DNA of 64,000 nucleotides from Advenella mimigardefordensis DPN7 (GTDB lineage: Bacteria; Pseudomonadota; Gammaproteobacteria; Burkholderiales; Burkholderiaceae_B): assembly GCF_000521505.1 (NCBI RefSeq), contig NZ_CP003915.1, positions 1,488,001 through 1,552,000 on the forward strand, in the 5' to 3' direction. The first letter of the stretch is position 1; every line of letters starts with the position of its first letter. The translations under genes were made by a program, and so were the position numbers. The notes under the pieces are model-generated. The model searched no databases. It was not told where the DNA came from and saw only the letters and a program-made list of their open reading frames with translations. This document shows, piece by piece, positions 54,310 to 63,098 of the stretch.

Positions 54310-54405
54310 TCGTCTTCGTAACCCTATTTGATCACCGACATCATTTCATCGGCTAGGTTCCACGTTCGTTAGCCACTCGTAACGTAAATGCATTTGCGAC
54401 CGATA

Positions 54406-54497
54406 AAAAAGAGCGACCCATGTAATGAAGTGACCCCACAAAGTTGGACATCAATCCAACCTTTGGAGTCACTTCAGTAATGGAGGTCGCTCTTTTT
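54406..54497. terminator. Bidirectional terminator hairpin containing an inserted 51-bp palindromic element
   Basis: Outer arms AAAAAGAGCGACC (54406-54418) and GGTCGCTCTTTTT (54485-54497) are exact complements and form a typical two-way terminator between the convergent helicase and bamD genes. The segment between them is much longer than a normal loop because of the element described at 54426-54476. Removing that element and one copy of GTAA leaves a short loop of about 11 bases. Confidence 0.85.
54426..54476. mobile_element. MITE-like 51-bp palindrome with GTAA target duplication
   Basis: The element begins TGAAGTGACCCCACAAAG and ends CTTTGGAGTCACTTCA. Its two ends are inverted repeats of about 22 bases with a few mismatches, separated by 5-6 bases. 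It is flanked on both sides by GTAA (54422-54425 and 54477-54480), consistent with a 4-bp target duplication. By eye the ends resemble IS3-family terminal repeats (GACCCC...AGTTGGACA). It is too short to encode anything. It could be a MITE or an abutted pair of IS ends. Confidence 0.65.
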
Positions 54498-54523
54498 ACC
54501 TGAATGAGGCTGTTGAGTCTGTC

Positions 54524-55348
54524 TTAATTGAAGACGCGTGACGGACTTAACCAGGAGAACCAGCCACCGCTGCCGTCCAGGCCTTGCTCATAGTATTTGC
54601 TATTAGGATAGTTCTGATCCAGAACCCGTTTTGCATCATTGGCCTGATCAGGCATGCCAAGCTGCTGGTACGATTGCATCATGATATACAGCGCGGGTTC
54701 GGCGGCGGCCACCCCGGAGAAATCCTTAAGTACCGACTGACTGCGGTTGATGGCAGCAACGTAGGCATGACGTGTGTAATAGTACTTGGCGACATTAACT
54801 TCGTTGTCGGCAATGGTGCTTACCAGCCATGTCAGGCGCTGGCGGGCGTCGCGGCTGTAGCGGCTTTCCGGAAAGCGCTGAATAAGTTCATTGAAGGCAT
54901 TGTATGACTGGCGCAGCCCCTTGGGATCGCGCTCACTGGGATCCTGGCCGGTCAGGCTGCGCAAATAGGAGCTGGGGGGCGTAAAGGTAACCAGACCTTT
55001 CAGATACAGCATGTAATCGGTACCCGGATGGCTGGGGTACAGGCGCAGAAAGCGGTCAATAACGGCCACTGCCTTTTCTGGCTCGTTGTCTTTCCAGTTC
55101 ACATAGGCCTGGTCGATCATTGATTGCTGCGCGAAACTGGAGTAGGGATAACGGGCTTCGACGGCTTCCAGATAGGTGCGTGCAGTTTTGTAGTCATTAC
55201 TGCGCACGTTGTCGCGAGCTTCCTGATATAACTGGGGCGCTGACATACCTGCCGTTCTGTCAGCTTCTCGGGTCATCATGCTGCCGCAGCCGGCCATAGC
55301 CAGGCAACCCAGCGCAATAAGAGAAGTTCGAAGCAAACGTTTATGCAT
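54524..55348 (-). CDS. bamD: Outer membrane assembly lipoprotein BamD
   Basis: A 274-residue lipoprotein of the BAM complex. A lipoprotein signal peptide ends in the lipobox LAMAGC, with Cys21 as the lipidation site. Five TPR-like helical pairs follow, including APQLYQEARDNVRSNDYKTA, FAQQSMIDQAYVNWKDNEPE and YNAFNELIQRFPESRYSRDA. BamD works with BamA at the inner face of the outer membrane to insert beta-barrel proteins. It is divergent from rluD, a gene pair I recall as widely conserved in proteobacteria. The C-terminus (GGWFSWLSPSRVFN) is short and aromatic. Confidence 0.96.
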   Translation of the reverse strand: MHKRLLRTSLIALGCLAMAGCGSMMTREADRTAGMSAPQLYQEARDNVRSNDYKTARTYLEAVEARYPYSSFAQQSMIDQAYVNWKDNEPEKAVAVIDRFLRLYPSHPGTDYMLYLKGLVTFTPPSSYLRSLTGQDPSERDPKGLRQSYNAFNELIQRFPESRYSRDARQRLTWLVSTIADNEVNVAKYYYTRHAYVAAINRSQSVLKDFSGVAAAEPALYIMMQSYQQLGMPDQANDAKRVLDQNYPNSKYYEQGLDGSGGWFSWLSPSRVFN

Positions 55349-55449
55349 AATTTGGTAGTGACTGTAAGTTAAAGTTCAAAAAGCAATCTGATGATAGCAT
55401 TGCCGCGTTATTATACGAACATTATATGATTTTACAGTGTTTTCTATCG

Positions 55450-56415
55450 ATGTCAGACCCAACTTTGCAGGATGCCGACGAAATTCCCGACAACGAACAG
55501 CGGCAGTTCCGTCTTCCCATGACCATGATCGGCGAGCGTCTGGACAAGGTTCTGGCAACGCTCATCCCCGAACATTCGCGCAGCCGGCTACAGGGATGGA
55601 TCGAAGAGGGGCACGTGCTGGTCAATGGTGTACCCGGCAAAATCCGCCAGAATGTGGGTGCCGACGATCTGCTGGTGGTGACGATGCAGCAGGCGCCCGA
55701 ACAGACGGCGTTCACCCCGGAACCGGTAGATTTCATGGTCGTGGCTGATTCCGCCGACTGGATTGTGGTGAACAAGCCCGCGGGCCTGGTAACCCATCCC
55801 GGTGCCGGCAACTGGTCGGGCACGCTGTTAAATGGCCTGCTGTACCGGTACCCTGAGCTGGCTCATGTGCCGCGGGCAGGGATTGTGCATCGTCTGGACA
55901 AAGACACGGACGGGCTGCTGGTTGTGGCCCGTAATGAAGCGGCCCAGACGCATTTTGTCAGGCAATTGCAGGCGCGCACCATGGGCAGGGAATACGAAGC
56001 GCTGGTGATGGGACATTGTCCTGGCAGCGGGACGGTGACCCTGCCTATCGGGCGTGATCGTCATGTGCCGGTGCGTATGTCAACTGTTACGCCCATTGCA
56101 CCTAAAGAAGCCATCACCCACTATGAGCGCCTGGCTTTTGGTTATATAGACGAAGCACCGGTCAGCCATGTGCAATGCCGGCTGGAAACCGGCAGAACGC
56201 ACCAGATCCGCGTGCATATGCACGCTCTGGGCCATCCCTTGCTGGGCGATACCCTGTATAACGGCAAATCGCTGGGTCAGGCGCAGCGCCAGATGCTGCA
56301 TGCCCGGCGGCTGGCTTTTCTTGATCCCGCTACGGATCAGCCGCGGTCTTTTAACGCAGCCCGACCAGATGATATGGAACAGGTAATGGCAGCCATTGAA
56401 TGGGAAGCACAATGA
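55450..56415 (+). CDS. rluD: 23S rRNA pseudouridine synthase RluD
   Basis: A 321-residue pseudouridine synthase that modifies helix 69 of 23S rRNA. An N-terminal S4 domain (RLDKVLATLIPEHSRSRLQG, then GHVLVNG) is followed by the catalytic domain with the active-site Asp in HRLDKDTDGLLVVAR and the C-terminal RTHQIRVHMHALGHPLLGD. ATG at 55450 is preferred to one at 55426; neither has a strong ribosome binding site. The stop overlaps the pgeF start by 4 bases, so the two are translationally coupled. Confidence 0.94.
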   Translation: MSDPTLQDADEIPDNEQRQFRLPMTMIGERLDKVLATLIPEHSRSRLQGWIEEGHVLVNGVPGKIRQNVGADDLLVVTMQQAPEQTAFTPEPVDFMVVADSADWIVVNKPAGLVTHPGAGNWSGTLLNGLLYRYPELAHVPRAGIVHRLDKDTDGLLVVARNEAAQTHFVRQLQARTMGREYEALVMGHCPGSGTVTLPIGRDRHVPVRMSTVTPIAPKEAITHYERLAFGYIDEAPVSHVQCRLETGRTHQIRVHMHALGHPLLGDTLYNGKSLGQAQRQMLHARRLAFLDPATDQPRSFNAARPDDMEQVMAAIEWEAQ

Positions 56416-57179
56416 AACCATTAAACGTAACCGGCCAGCGCTGGCCCGGCATTCGCTATTTCTCCACCACGCGACATGGCGGCGTGAGCCTGGCACCCTA
56501 CGACAGCAATAATTTGGGGCTGCACGTCAACGATGACCCGCAAGCCGTACAGCAAAATCGCGAGCGGTTGCGCGCTTTGTTACCGGGTGAACCGGTCTGG
56601 CTCAACCAGGTGCATGGTACAAGCGTCCTGGATGCGGATAGCGAGCCCGATCCGGCCGGTTCAGGTGCCACAGCGCCTTTTGATGCCAGCATGACGGTCA
56701 CGCCGGGGCGGGTGCTGGCCATTCTGACCGCCGATTGCCTGCCGGTGGTATTGGCTTCGAATACCAGCGATGACGGTGTTAAAGGTATAGCCGCGGCCCA
56801 TGCGGGTTGGCGTGGCCTGGCCGCAGGAGTGCTGGAAAATACTGTCAAAAAACTGCATATCGCTTGCGGTAAACTGCCTGATTACGCCTGGATCGGCCCT
56901 GCCATTTCCTATCAGGTGTTTGAAATCGGTCCACAGGTGCGCGAGGCGTTTCTGGATGTTGACCCTACGGTGGCGGGCTGTTTCATGCCGCATCCGGTCA
57001 ATGCCGGCAAATGGCTGGCCGATCTCTCGGGGATTGCGGCCCATCGCCTGACTGCGCTGGGAGTGCGGCAGGTAGAACAAAGTGGCCTGTGTACCTATCG
57101 GCAGGATGATCTTTTTTATTCCTATCGGCGCAACCCGACGACGGGCCGACTGGCAACGCTCATCTGGATCGAGCGTTGA
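56412..57179 (+). CDS. pgeF: Purine nucleoside phosphorylase-like laccase-domain protein (PgeF/YfiH)
   Basis: A 255-residue YfiH/PgeF protein. The metal and catalytic ligands are visible in NQVHGTSVLDAD, LTADCLPVVLA and AAAHAGWRGLAAGVLE. Members of the family act on purine nucleosides or take part in peptidoglycan editing (removal of misincorporated L-Ser). The start at 56412 overlaps the rluD stop (ATGA) and gives MKPLNVTGQRWPGIRYFSTT; a start at 56400 is also in frame. Its place after rluD and next to bamD follows an order I recall from many betaproteobacteria. Confidence 0.92.
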   Translation: MKPLNVTGQRWPGIRYFSTTRHGGVSLAPYDSNNLGLHVNDDPQAVQQNRERLRALLPGEPVWLNQVHGTSVLDADSEPDPAGSGATAPFDASMTVTPGRVLAILTADCLPVVLASNTSDDGVKGIAAAHAGWRGLAAGVLENTVKKLHIACGKLPDYAWIGPAISYQVFEIGPQVREAFLDVDPTVAGCFMPHPVNAGKWLADLSGIAAHRLTALGVRQVEQSGLCTYRQDDLFYSYRRNPTTGRLATLIWIER

Positions 57180-57312
57180 TGCCATCGGGTCGCTGTGAGC
57201 GGGCAGAGCCTGGGCTGAAGGGCGCTCAGGGTTTCCCTTAGTGGGGTAGATACCGTCTGACGTACTGTTGGTTTTTATATAGAATGATTTTTATACGGTG
57301 AGAGTGCCACGA

Positions 57313-58971
57313 ATGAGCATTAGACAACAGTCGGAGAGACGAGTGACCAACGAGACTGATCAAGCATGGCAAGGCCAGGCAGATCCGGCGCAGGACGCAG
57401 CCGTCCCGGGTCAATTGCAGGCCGAGTTTCTCGCTAAATGGCAACAAATTGCCGCTGCCGGGCAGCAGGGTACCCTACCGCCGCTAACAGACAGACGGTT
57501 CAGCGATCCGGCCTGGCAGGAAAGCCCGCAGCATTTGCTGATGGCTCACTTCTATCTGCTGTCGGCCAACATCATGCAGAAAATGGTGGATCAGGCAACG
57601 GTTCCCGATCAGGTTCGGGAGCGGCTGCGGTTTGCTGTTGAGCAGTGGAACGATGCCATGTCGCCCGCCAATTATTTTCTGACTAATCCCGATGCACTCA
57701 AAACCTTTACGGACACCAACGGTGAATCGTTGCAAAAGGGGTTGCTGAACCTGCTGGGCGATTTACGCCGCGGCCAGATTTCCCAGACAGACGCATCCAC
57801 CTTCGAAGTAGGGCGCAACCTGGCCACGACGCCAGGTTCAGTCGTCTTTGAAAACCCCTGGTTCCAGTTGCTGCAATATGCACCGCAAACCCCCACGGTT
57901 TTTCGGCGACCACTGCTGATGGTGCCGCCCTGCATCAACAAATATTACATACTTGATTTGCAGGCGGGCAATTCCCTGGTGGAATACGCAGTGAGTCAGG
58001 GCTTTACCGTGTTCATGGTGTCCTGGCGTAACCCGACCGCTACCGATACCGATGGCATACAAAAATCAAGCTGGGACGACTATATTGAAAAAGGTGTACT
58101 CACCGCCATTGATACGGTCAGCCAGATTACCGGCCAGCCGCAAATCAATGCACTGGGGTTCTGCGTAGGTGGCACCATGCTTGCCAGCGCCCTGGCGGTT
58201 GCACGGGCGCGTGGCGACAACCCGGTAGCCAGTCTGACGCTGCTGACAACCCTGCTCGATTTTGCCGATACCGGCATTCTTGATGTGTTCGTTGATGAGG
58301 CGCATGTCGCCTATCGGGAGCAAACGCTGGGGCAGGGCGGGATGATGACGGCCAAAGAGCTGGCCACAACCTTCTCCTTTCTGCGGCCCAATGAACTGGT
58401 CTGGAACTATGTTGTCAGCAATTACCTGAAAGGCAAGGCACCACCCGCATTCGACCTGTTGTACTGGAATTCAGACGGCACCAATTTGCCCGGTCCGTTT
58501 TTCACCTGGTACTTCCGGAATATGTACCTGGAAAACAGATTGTGTCGCGCGGGCGCGCTGAAAATATGCACTGAATCAGTAGATCTTGCTGATCTGGACA
58601 TGCCTGCCTATGTTTATGGTTCAAAAGAGGATCACATTGTTCCGTGGAATGCCTCATTCGCCTCAGCCCGTCTGCTGTCGGGCGATGTGAGGTACATCCT
58701 GGGGGCGTCCGGCCACATCGCAGGTGTGATCAATCCGCCAGCAAAGAACAAACGCAATTACTGGTCCGGTGATACCATGCAGGTACAGCAGGCCGATGCA
58801 GGGCAATGGCTGGAGCACGCACAATCGGTACCTGGCAGCTGGTGGCCAGACTGGGCCAACTGGCTGGCGGGGCACAGCGGGCGCAGGCTGAAAGCCAGGG
58901 CAACGCAGGGGAATGCTGCCTATCCGCCGCTGGCGCCGGCACCGGGGCACTATGTGAAAGTTAAAGCCTGA
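57313..58971 (+). CDS. phaC: Class I poly(3-hydroxyalkanoate) synthase
   Basis: A 552-residue PHA synthase that polymerises (R)-3-hydroxyacyl-CoA, probably mostly hydroxybutyryl-CoA, on granules. The catalytic triad is visible: Cys in the lipase-like box GFCVGGTM (near residue 284), Asp in YGSKEDHIVPW (near 439) and His in GASGHIAGVIN (near 467). The N-terminal part (about 1-190) is typical of class I, including the segment DAMSPANYFLTNPDALKTFT. An in-frame GTG at 57298 precedes the chosen ATG. phaB and phaR follow; phaA (3-ketothiolase) is not in the window. Confidence 0.96.
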   Translation: MSIRQQSERRVTNETDQAWQGQADPAQDAAVPGQLQAEFLAKWQQIAAAGQQGTLPPLTDRRFSDPAWQESPQHLLMAHFYLLSANIMQKMVDQATVPDQVRERLRFAVEQWNDAMSPANYFLTNPDALKTFTDTNGESLQKGLLNLLGDLRRGQISQTDASTFEVGRNLATTPGSVVFENPWFQLLQYAPQTPTVFRRPLLMVPPCINKYYILDLQAGNSLVEYAVSQGFTVFMVSWRNPTATDTDGIQKSSWDDYIEKGVLTAIDTVSQITGQPQINALGFCVGGTMLASALAVARARGDNPVASLTLLTTLLDFADTGILDVFVDEAHVAYREQTLGQGGMMTAKELATTFSFLRPNELVWNYVVSNYLKGKAPPAFDLLYWNSDGTNLPGPFFTWYFRNMYLENRLCRAGALKICTESVDLADLDMPAYVYGSKEDHIVPWNASFASARLLSGDVRYILGASGHIAGVINPPAKNKRNYWSGDTMQVQQADAGQWLEHAQSVPGSWWPDWANWLAGHSGRRLKARATQGNAAYPPLAPAPGHYVKVKA

Positions 58972-59022
58972 TCAGGCCAATACATCGTTTTATTACCGTG
59001 AAAGTAGCCTAAGGAGTTCAAA

Positions 59023-59760
59023 ATGACACAAAAAATAGCATATGTTACGGGTGGGATGGGCGGTATCGGGACCGCCATCTGCCAGCGCCTGCACAAGGAC
59101 GGATTCACGGTTATCGCCGGCTGCGGTCCGCAGCGTAATGCTCAGCAGTGGATCGACGAGCAGGCGGCGCAGGGGTACACCTTCTTCGCTTCGGCAGGGA
59201 ACGTGTCCGACTGGGAATCGACTGTCTCCGCATTTGACAAGGTCAAGGCCGAACATGGTCCCATCGACGTTTTGGTGAACAACGCCGGCATTACCCGGGA
59301 CGGGGTCTTCCGTAAAATGTCTATCGATGACTGGCGTGCGGTGATGGACACCAACCTGAACAGCCTGTTCAATGTGACCAAGCAGGTGATTGAGCACATG
59401 TATGAAAAGCGCTGGGGGCGTATCATTAACATTAGTTCGGTGAACGGACAGAAAGGGCAGTTTGGCCAGACCAACTACTCCACGGCCAAGGCAGGTATTC
59501 ATGGTTTTACCATGGCGCTGGCGCAGGAAGTGGCCAGTCGCGGCGTGACCGTCAATACCGTGTCTCCCGGTTATATCGGTACCGACATGGTGCGTGCCAT
59601 TCGCCCTGAAGTGCTGGAGCAGATCGTTGGTACGATCCCGGTGCGCCGTCTGGGTACGCCCGAAGAAATTGCCTCGATCGTCTCATGGCTGGCTTCAGAT
59701 GAATCCGGCTTTTCCACTGGTGCAGACTTCTCGGTCAATGGCGGCCTGCACATGGGTTAA
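59023..59760 (+). CDS. phaB: Acetoacetyl-CoA reductase
   Basis: A 245-residue short-chain dehydrogenase, the NADPH-dependent reductase that makes (R)-3-hydroxybutyryl-CoA for PhaC. The cofactor motif is YVTGGMGGIGTAICQRL and the structural NNAG occurs in LVNNAGITRDG. The catalytic Ser is in INISSVNGQKG, and Tyr/Lys are in QTNYSTAKAGIHGFTMALAQ. AAGGAG lies just upstream of the ATG. It follows phaC by 51 bases. The C-terminal FSTGADFSVNGGLHMG matches PhaB. Confidence 0.96.
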   Translation: MTQKIAYVTGGMGGIGTAICQRLHKDGFTVIAGCGPQRNAQQWIDEQAAQGYTFFASAGNVSDWESTVSAFDKVKAEHGPIDVLVNNAGITRDGVFRKMSIDDWRAVMDTNLNSLFNVTKQVIEHMYEKRWGRIINISSVNGQKGQFGQTNYSTAKAGIHGFTMALAQEVASRGVTVNTVSPGYIGTDMVRAIRPEVLEQIVGTIPVRRLGTPEEIASIVSWLASDESGFSTGADFSVNGGLHMG

Positions 59761-59805
59761 GTCCTTCAACCGGACAAAGACAGTTATTTAAAGGTTAAAC
59801 AGGTA

Positions 59806-60378
59806 ATGGCTAAAGCAACTGAAACGGACACCGTCCGTACAATTAAAAAATATCCCAATCGTCGTCTCTACGATACGCAAACCAGTACGTATATTACGTT
59901 GCAGGATGTGAGACAGTTGGTGTTGGACAATGTCCGTTTTCAGGTGCTGGATGCCAAATCGGGCGAAGAACTCACGCGCAGCATCCTGTTGCAGATCATT
60001 CTGGAGGCGGAGTCTGGCGGCGTACCCATGTTCAGCTCCAATATGCTGGCGCATATCATCCGTTTTTACGGACATGCCATGCAGGGCGTGATGGGTTCCT
60101 ATCTTGAAAAGAATATGCAGGCCTTTGTCGATATTCAGGACAAACTGGCCGAGCAGTCTAAAGGTGTCTATACACCCCAATTCGGTGCCGAAGCCTGGTC
60201 GCAGTTCATGAATATTCAGGCACCGCTGCTTAACAATATGATGAACAATTACGTTGAGCAGTCCAAGAACATGTTTGTGCAAATGCAGGAGCAAATGCAG
60301 AACCAGACCAGCAATATATTCGGTGCGTTCCCGTTCAATCCCGCAGCCGATAACGACAAAGATAAAGAAGACAAATAA
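59806..60378 (+). CDS. phaR: PHA synthesis repressor/regulator PhaR
   Basis: A 190-residue PhaR. The N-terminal DNA-binding domain (about 11-70) has the family signature TIKKYPNRRLYDTQTSTYIT followed by LQDVRQLVLDNVRFQVLDAK. A central PHB-accumulation regulatory domain and a Gln/Met-rich coiled region (VEQSKNMFVQMQEQMQNQTS) follow, with an acidic tail. PhaR binds both PHA granules and phasin promoters and releases the DNA when polymer accumulates. It is the last gene of the phaC-phaB-phaR cluster. No phasin gene is seen in the window. Confidence 0.95.
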   Translation: MAKATETDTVRTIKKYPNRRLYDTQTSTYITLQDVRQLVLDNVRFQVLDAKSGEELTRSILLQIILEAESGGVPMFSSNMLAHIIRFYGHAMQGVMGSYLEKNMQAFVDIQDKLAEQSKGVYTPQFGAEAWSQFMNIQAPLLNNMMNNYVEQSKNMFVQMQEQMQNQTSNIFGAFPFNPAADNDKDKEDK

Positions 60379-60528
60379 GCACAAGGCCTGTTGGCGGTGC
60401 GCCGTCACGCTGGGGCAGGCAGCCCTGCCCGGCGAGTGACCCTTGCGCCACGCAGGTGAGCAGATCAGGACATCCGCGGGTCTGTCGGTCTGCCAGGCAT
60501 GTCCTGTACCTGTGACAGGATGACAGTG

Positions 60529-60544
60529 CAGGGCGCCCTGTTTT
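60529..60544 (+). terminator. Possible weak terminator after phaR
   Basis: The palindrome CAGGGCGCCCTG (60529-60540) is followed by TTTT. A second small inverted repeat, TCCTGT/ACAGGA (60502-60520), lies just before it. Together they may end phaR transcription before the convergent DUF482 gene, whose stop is at 60553. Confidence 0.4.
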
Positions 60545-60552
60545 CCTGAGGG

Positions 60553-61755
60553 TTATTCGGACCGGGATGGGACAGGCCGCGGGAGCGTGGCCTCCTGCTT
60601 CCCGTCCTCGTCCTGTTTCCTGAAGGGCGAATGTTCATGCAGCTCGTCCAAGTAAGCCTGCACATGCACGGTTTCCTCATCCAGAAAGCGATGGATGGCA
60701 TCGGCAAACTCGGGTCGGGCGATCCAGTGTGCCGAATAGGTCGTCTGCGGCAGCAATCCGCGCGACAACTTATGCTCGCCCTGGGCTCCGCCTTCGAACA
60801 GAGCAATGCCGTGAGCGATGCAGTAGCGTATACCCTGCATATAACAGGTCTCAAAATGCAATCCGGGTATATATTCGTGTGCACCCCAATAACGACCGTA
60901 CATTTTATTGTTGCCTATCATATTCATGGCGCAGGCAACCGGGGTGCCCTGGCGCTGCGCGATCACAAGCAGCAGGCTGTCCGGGGCATGCTGCAGCAAC
61001 TGGCAGAAAAACGCTTCTGACAGATAGGGATGGCGACCCCGTTCGTAATACGTATTGCAATAACAGGAAAAGAAAAACGACAGATCGTCGGCGGTAATCT
61101 GCTTGCCGCGTTTATATTCAAATGTAATATCGGCCTGAGCCACCTTGCGCGACTCCTGGCGAATTTTTTTGCGCTTGTCATAGGTAAGACTGGCCAGGAA
61201 GGCATCGAAATCGGCGTAGTCGGCGTTTTTCCAGTGAAACTGGACACTTTCGCGCACCATATAGCCGGCCGTACGCAGCAACGCGAGATCGTTTTTCTCG
61301 GGAAACAGCACGTGAATGGAAGAGACCTGCAGACGCCGCGCGACCTCAATGGCTGCCCGGGCGAGCACCTGTCTGGCCTGGATATCGCGAGCAATCAGGC
61401 GGGGGCCGGTGACCGGCGAAAACGGGGCGGCGCACAGTAGTTTGGGATAGTACTCAAGACCGTACTGGCTGAAGGCGCGGGCCCAGGCCATATCGAAAAC
61501 GAATTCACCCTGGGAATTTGTTTTCAGATACATGGGCATGAAACCGGCAGGCTGACGATCGTGATCGTATAGAATCAGGTGACATGGTTGCCAGCCGGTT
61601 TCCTCGCTGGTGCAGCCGGTTTCTTCCATGGCACGTAAAAATGCCGGTGAGATGAACGGATTATCGTCGGACCAGGCGCGCCAGTCAAAGTCTGGCAGGT
61701 CGGCCAGCGAGTGCAGGAGTTCCACCTGCATGTTTTTTACGTCTTCAGATGACAC
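60553..61755 (-). CDS. GNAT/FemAB-like protein (DUF482 family)
   Basis: A 400-residue protein of PF04339 (DUF482, annotated as peptidoglycan biosynthesis-like or GNAT). Conserved blocks are WRAWSDDNPFISPAFLRAME, AWARAFSQYGLEYYPKLLCA, the SPVTGPRLI segment, FEYKRGKQITADDLSFFFSC, YWGAHEYIPGLHFETCYMQG and FEGGAQGEHKLSRGLLPQ. The double acetyltransferase-like fold suggests transfer from an aminoacyl or acyl donor; the substrate is unknown. The frame begins with GTG at 61755; an ATG 8 codons later (61731) is possible. It is divergent from a CobW-type GTPase gene, only 43 bases away. Confidence 0.88.
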   Translation of the reverse strand: MSSEDVKNMQVELLHSLADLPDFDWRAWSDDNPFISPAFLRAMEETGCTSEETGWQPCHLILYDHDRQPAGFMPMYLKTNSQGEFVFDMAWARAFSQYGLEYYPKLLCAAPFSPVTGPRLIARDIQARQVLARAAIEVARRLQVSSIHVLFPEKNDLALLRTAGYMVRESVQFHWKNADYADFDAFLASLTYDKRKKIRQESRKVAQADITFEYKRGKQITADDLSFFFSCYCNTYYERGRHPYLSEAFFCQLLQHAPDSLLLVIAQRQGTPVACAMNMIGNNKMYGRYWGAHEYIPGLHFETCYMQGIRYCIAHGIALFEGGAQGEHKLSRGLLPQTTYSAHWIARPEFADAIHRFLDEETVHVQAYLDELHEHSPFRKQDEDGKQEATLPRPVPSRSE

Positions 61756-61798
61756 TGCATACCACCGTTTATTGCCACCACCACTTCAGACTCCTTGT

Positions 61799-62923
61799 AT
61801 GACGACACCTGTATTTGATTCCGACAAGAGAATGCCGGTTACCGCTGTTACCGGCTTTCTGGGTAGCGGAAAAACCCGTTACATCAACCAGCTCTTACAG
61901 CAACCCGGCATGGCCAATACAGTTGTGATCGTAAATGAAATAGGTCAACTGGGGATTGATCAGGCAAACTGGTCATTCGTGCAACCTGCTACTATTCTAC
62001 TAGAAGGAGGATGCCTGTGTTGTCAGATGCAGGGCTCCATGAGCGCGACATTGCAGCGCCTGTTTACTGATGCCCTGGCGCGAACCATTCCCCGATTCGA
62101 TCGCATTATGGTAGAGACCAGTGGTCTGGCTGATCCATCCGGATTGCGTTTTACCTTGCACAGCGACTTTTTCCTGAAGGAGCGTTTTTTTTACAATGGC
62201 TGCATCGGTATTGTGGATGTGGTCAATGCCAACAGGCAAAGCGCTTATGTTGAATGGTCGCGACAGCTGGTGCAGGCTGATCTGGTGTTGCTGTCCAGGA
62301 CAGATTGCGTCGCGCAGGATCAGGTGCCCGAGGTGGTGCAACAGATATCCTCCCTGACGGATGCTCCGATCATGCCCATCCCGTCCTTTTTTGAAAACGA
62401 TAAGGCGCTGATGATGTTATCGACCCTACAGGGTTCGCTAAAGCCTGGCGCCGGGTTTTCCAATTTTCTGACACGGGCGCGTGATCGCGCTACACATACC
62501 GCCCGGCAGGATGTGGAGCAGGGTACCCGGCAAGCTGCTGCTCATCGCGCGGGGCGGGCGCCGTTCCATGACCAGCCTCAACCTCAATCTCAATCGCAGT
62601 CGATGCTGCGACCGATACAAACGCATTCGACCATCCGGATTATCACACTTGCATTTGACCGGCCACTGCGGCGCAGTGTGTTCAACAGGGTGCTTGATGC
62701 AATGCTGTCCGATCTGGGCGGTCAATTGATCCGGGCCAAGGCATTATTGCGTTTTGTCGATGATCCGGATTTATATCTTTTCAATATTGTCCATGCTCAG
62801 CGCTATCCTGCTCAGCGATTGCGGGCTTCCCAAGCGCAGGACCCGACAGCAATGGTGTTGTTTCTGGACGATGCTACCGGACAGGCAAGTGTGCCGCAGG
62901 CGGACGATTTTTATCGGCTATGA
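61799..62923 (+). CDS. CobW/COG0523 family G3E GTPase
   Basis: A 374-residue metal-chaperone-type GTPase. Walker A is GFLGSGKTRYINQLL, switch motif VNEIGQLGIDQ, and the metal-binding CxCC motif is in LLEGGCLCCQMQG; VETSGLADPS follows. The guanine-specificity motif reads SRTDC rather than the usual (N/T)KxD. The C-terminal CobW_C domain (about 280-374) follows a polar linker rich in Gln, Ala and His (AAHRAGRAPFHDQPQPQSQS). Such proteins deliver Zn, Co or Fe to target enzymes. The frame opens at 61610, but MTTPVFDSDKRMPVTAVTGF at 61799 fits the family. It is divergent from the DUF482 gene. Confidence 0.9.
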   Translation: MTTPVFDSDKRMPVTAVTGFLGSGKTRYINQLLQQPGMANTVVIVNEIGQLGIDQANWSFVQPATILLEGGCLCCQMQGSMSATLQRLFTDALARTIPRFDRIMVETSGLADPSGLRFTLHSDFFLKERFFYNGCIGIVDVVNANRQSAYVEWSRQLVQADLVLLSRTDCVAQDQVPEVVQQISSLTDAPIMPIPSFFENDKALMMLSTLQGSLKPGAGFSNFLTRARDRATHTARQDVEQGTRQAAAHRAGRAPFHDQPQPQSQSQSMLRPIQTHSTIRIITLAFDRPLRRSVFNRVLDAMLSDLGGQLIRAKALLRFVDDPDLYLFNIVHAQRYPAQRLRASQAQDPTAMVLFLDDATGQASVPQADDFYRL

Positions 62924-63007
62924 AAGGCATCGGCCTGGCTGCTGACTGCATGGCGTTTGCTCAGCCCTGCCGGTGTGATCGTGTGACCTGCACTGTCCGA
63001 TACAATG

Positions 63008-63062
63008 AAAAAAACCGCAAGTGTTGCGCGTCAGTGAACTGGCAGCCAGATGCTTGCGGTTT
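63008..63062 (-). terminator. Intrinsic terminator of csbD
   Basis: On the minus strand AAACCGCAAG (63062-63053) pairs with CTTGCGGTTT (63021-63012) around a 31-base loop and runs into T7 (63014-63008). It follows the csbD stop by about 35 bases. Confidence 0.8.
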
Positions 63063-63098
63063 CGTCGTGGAATGTGCGTATACGCGTCAAAGACGGGA

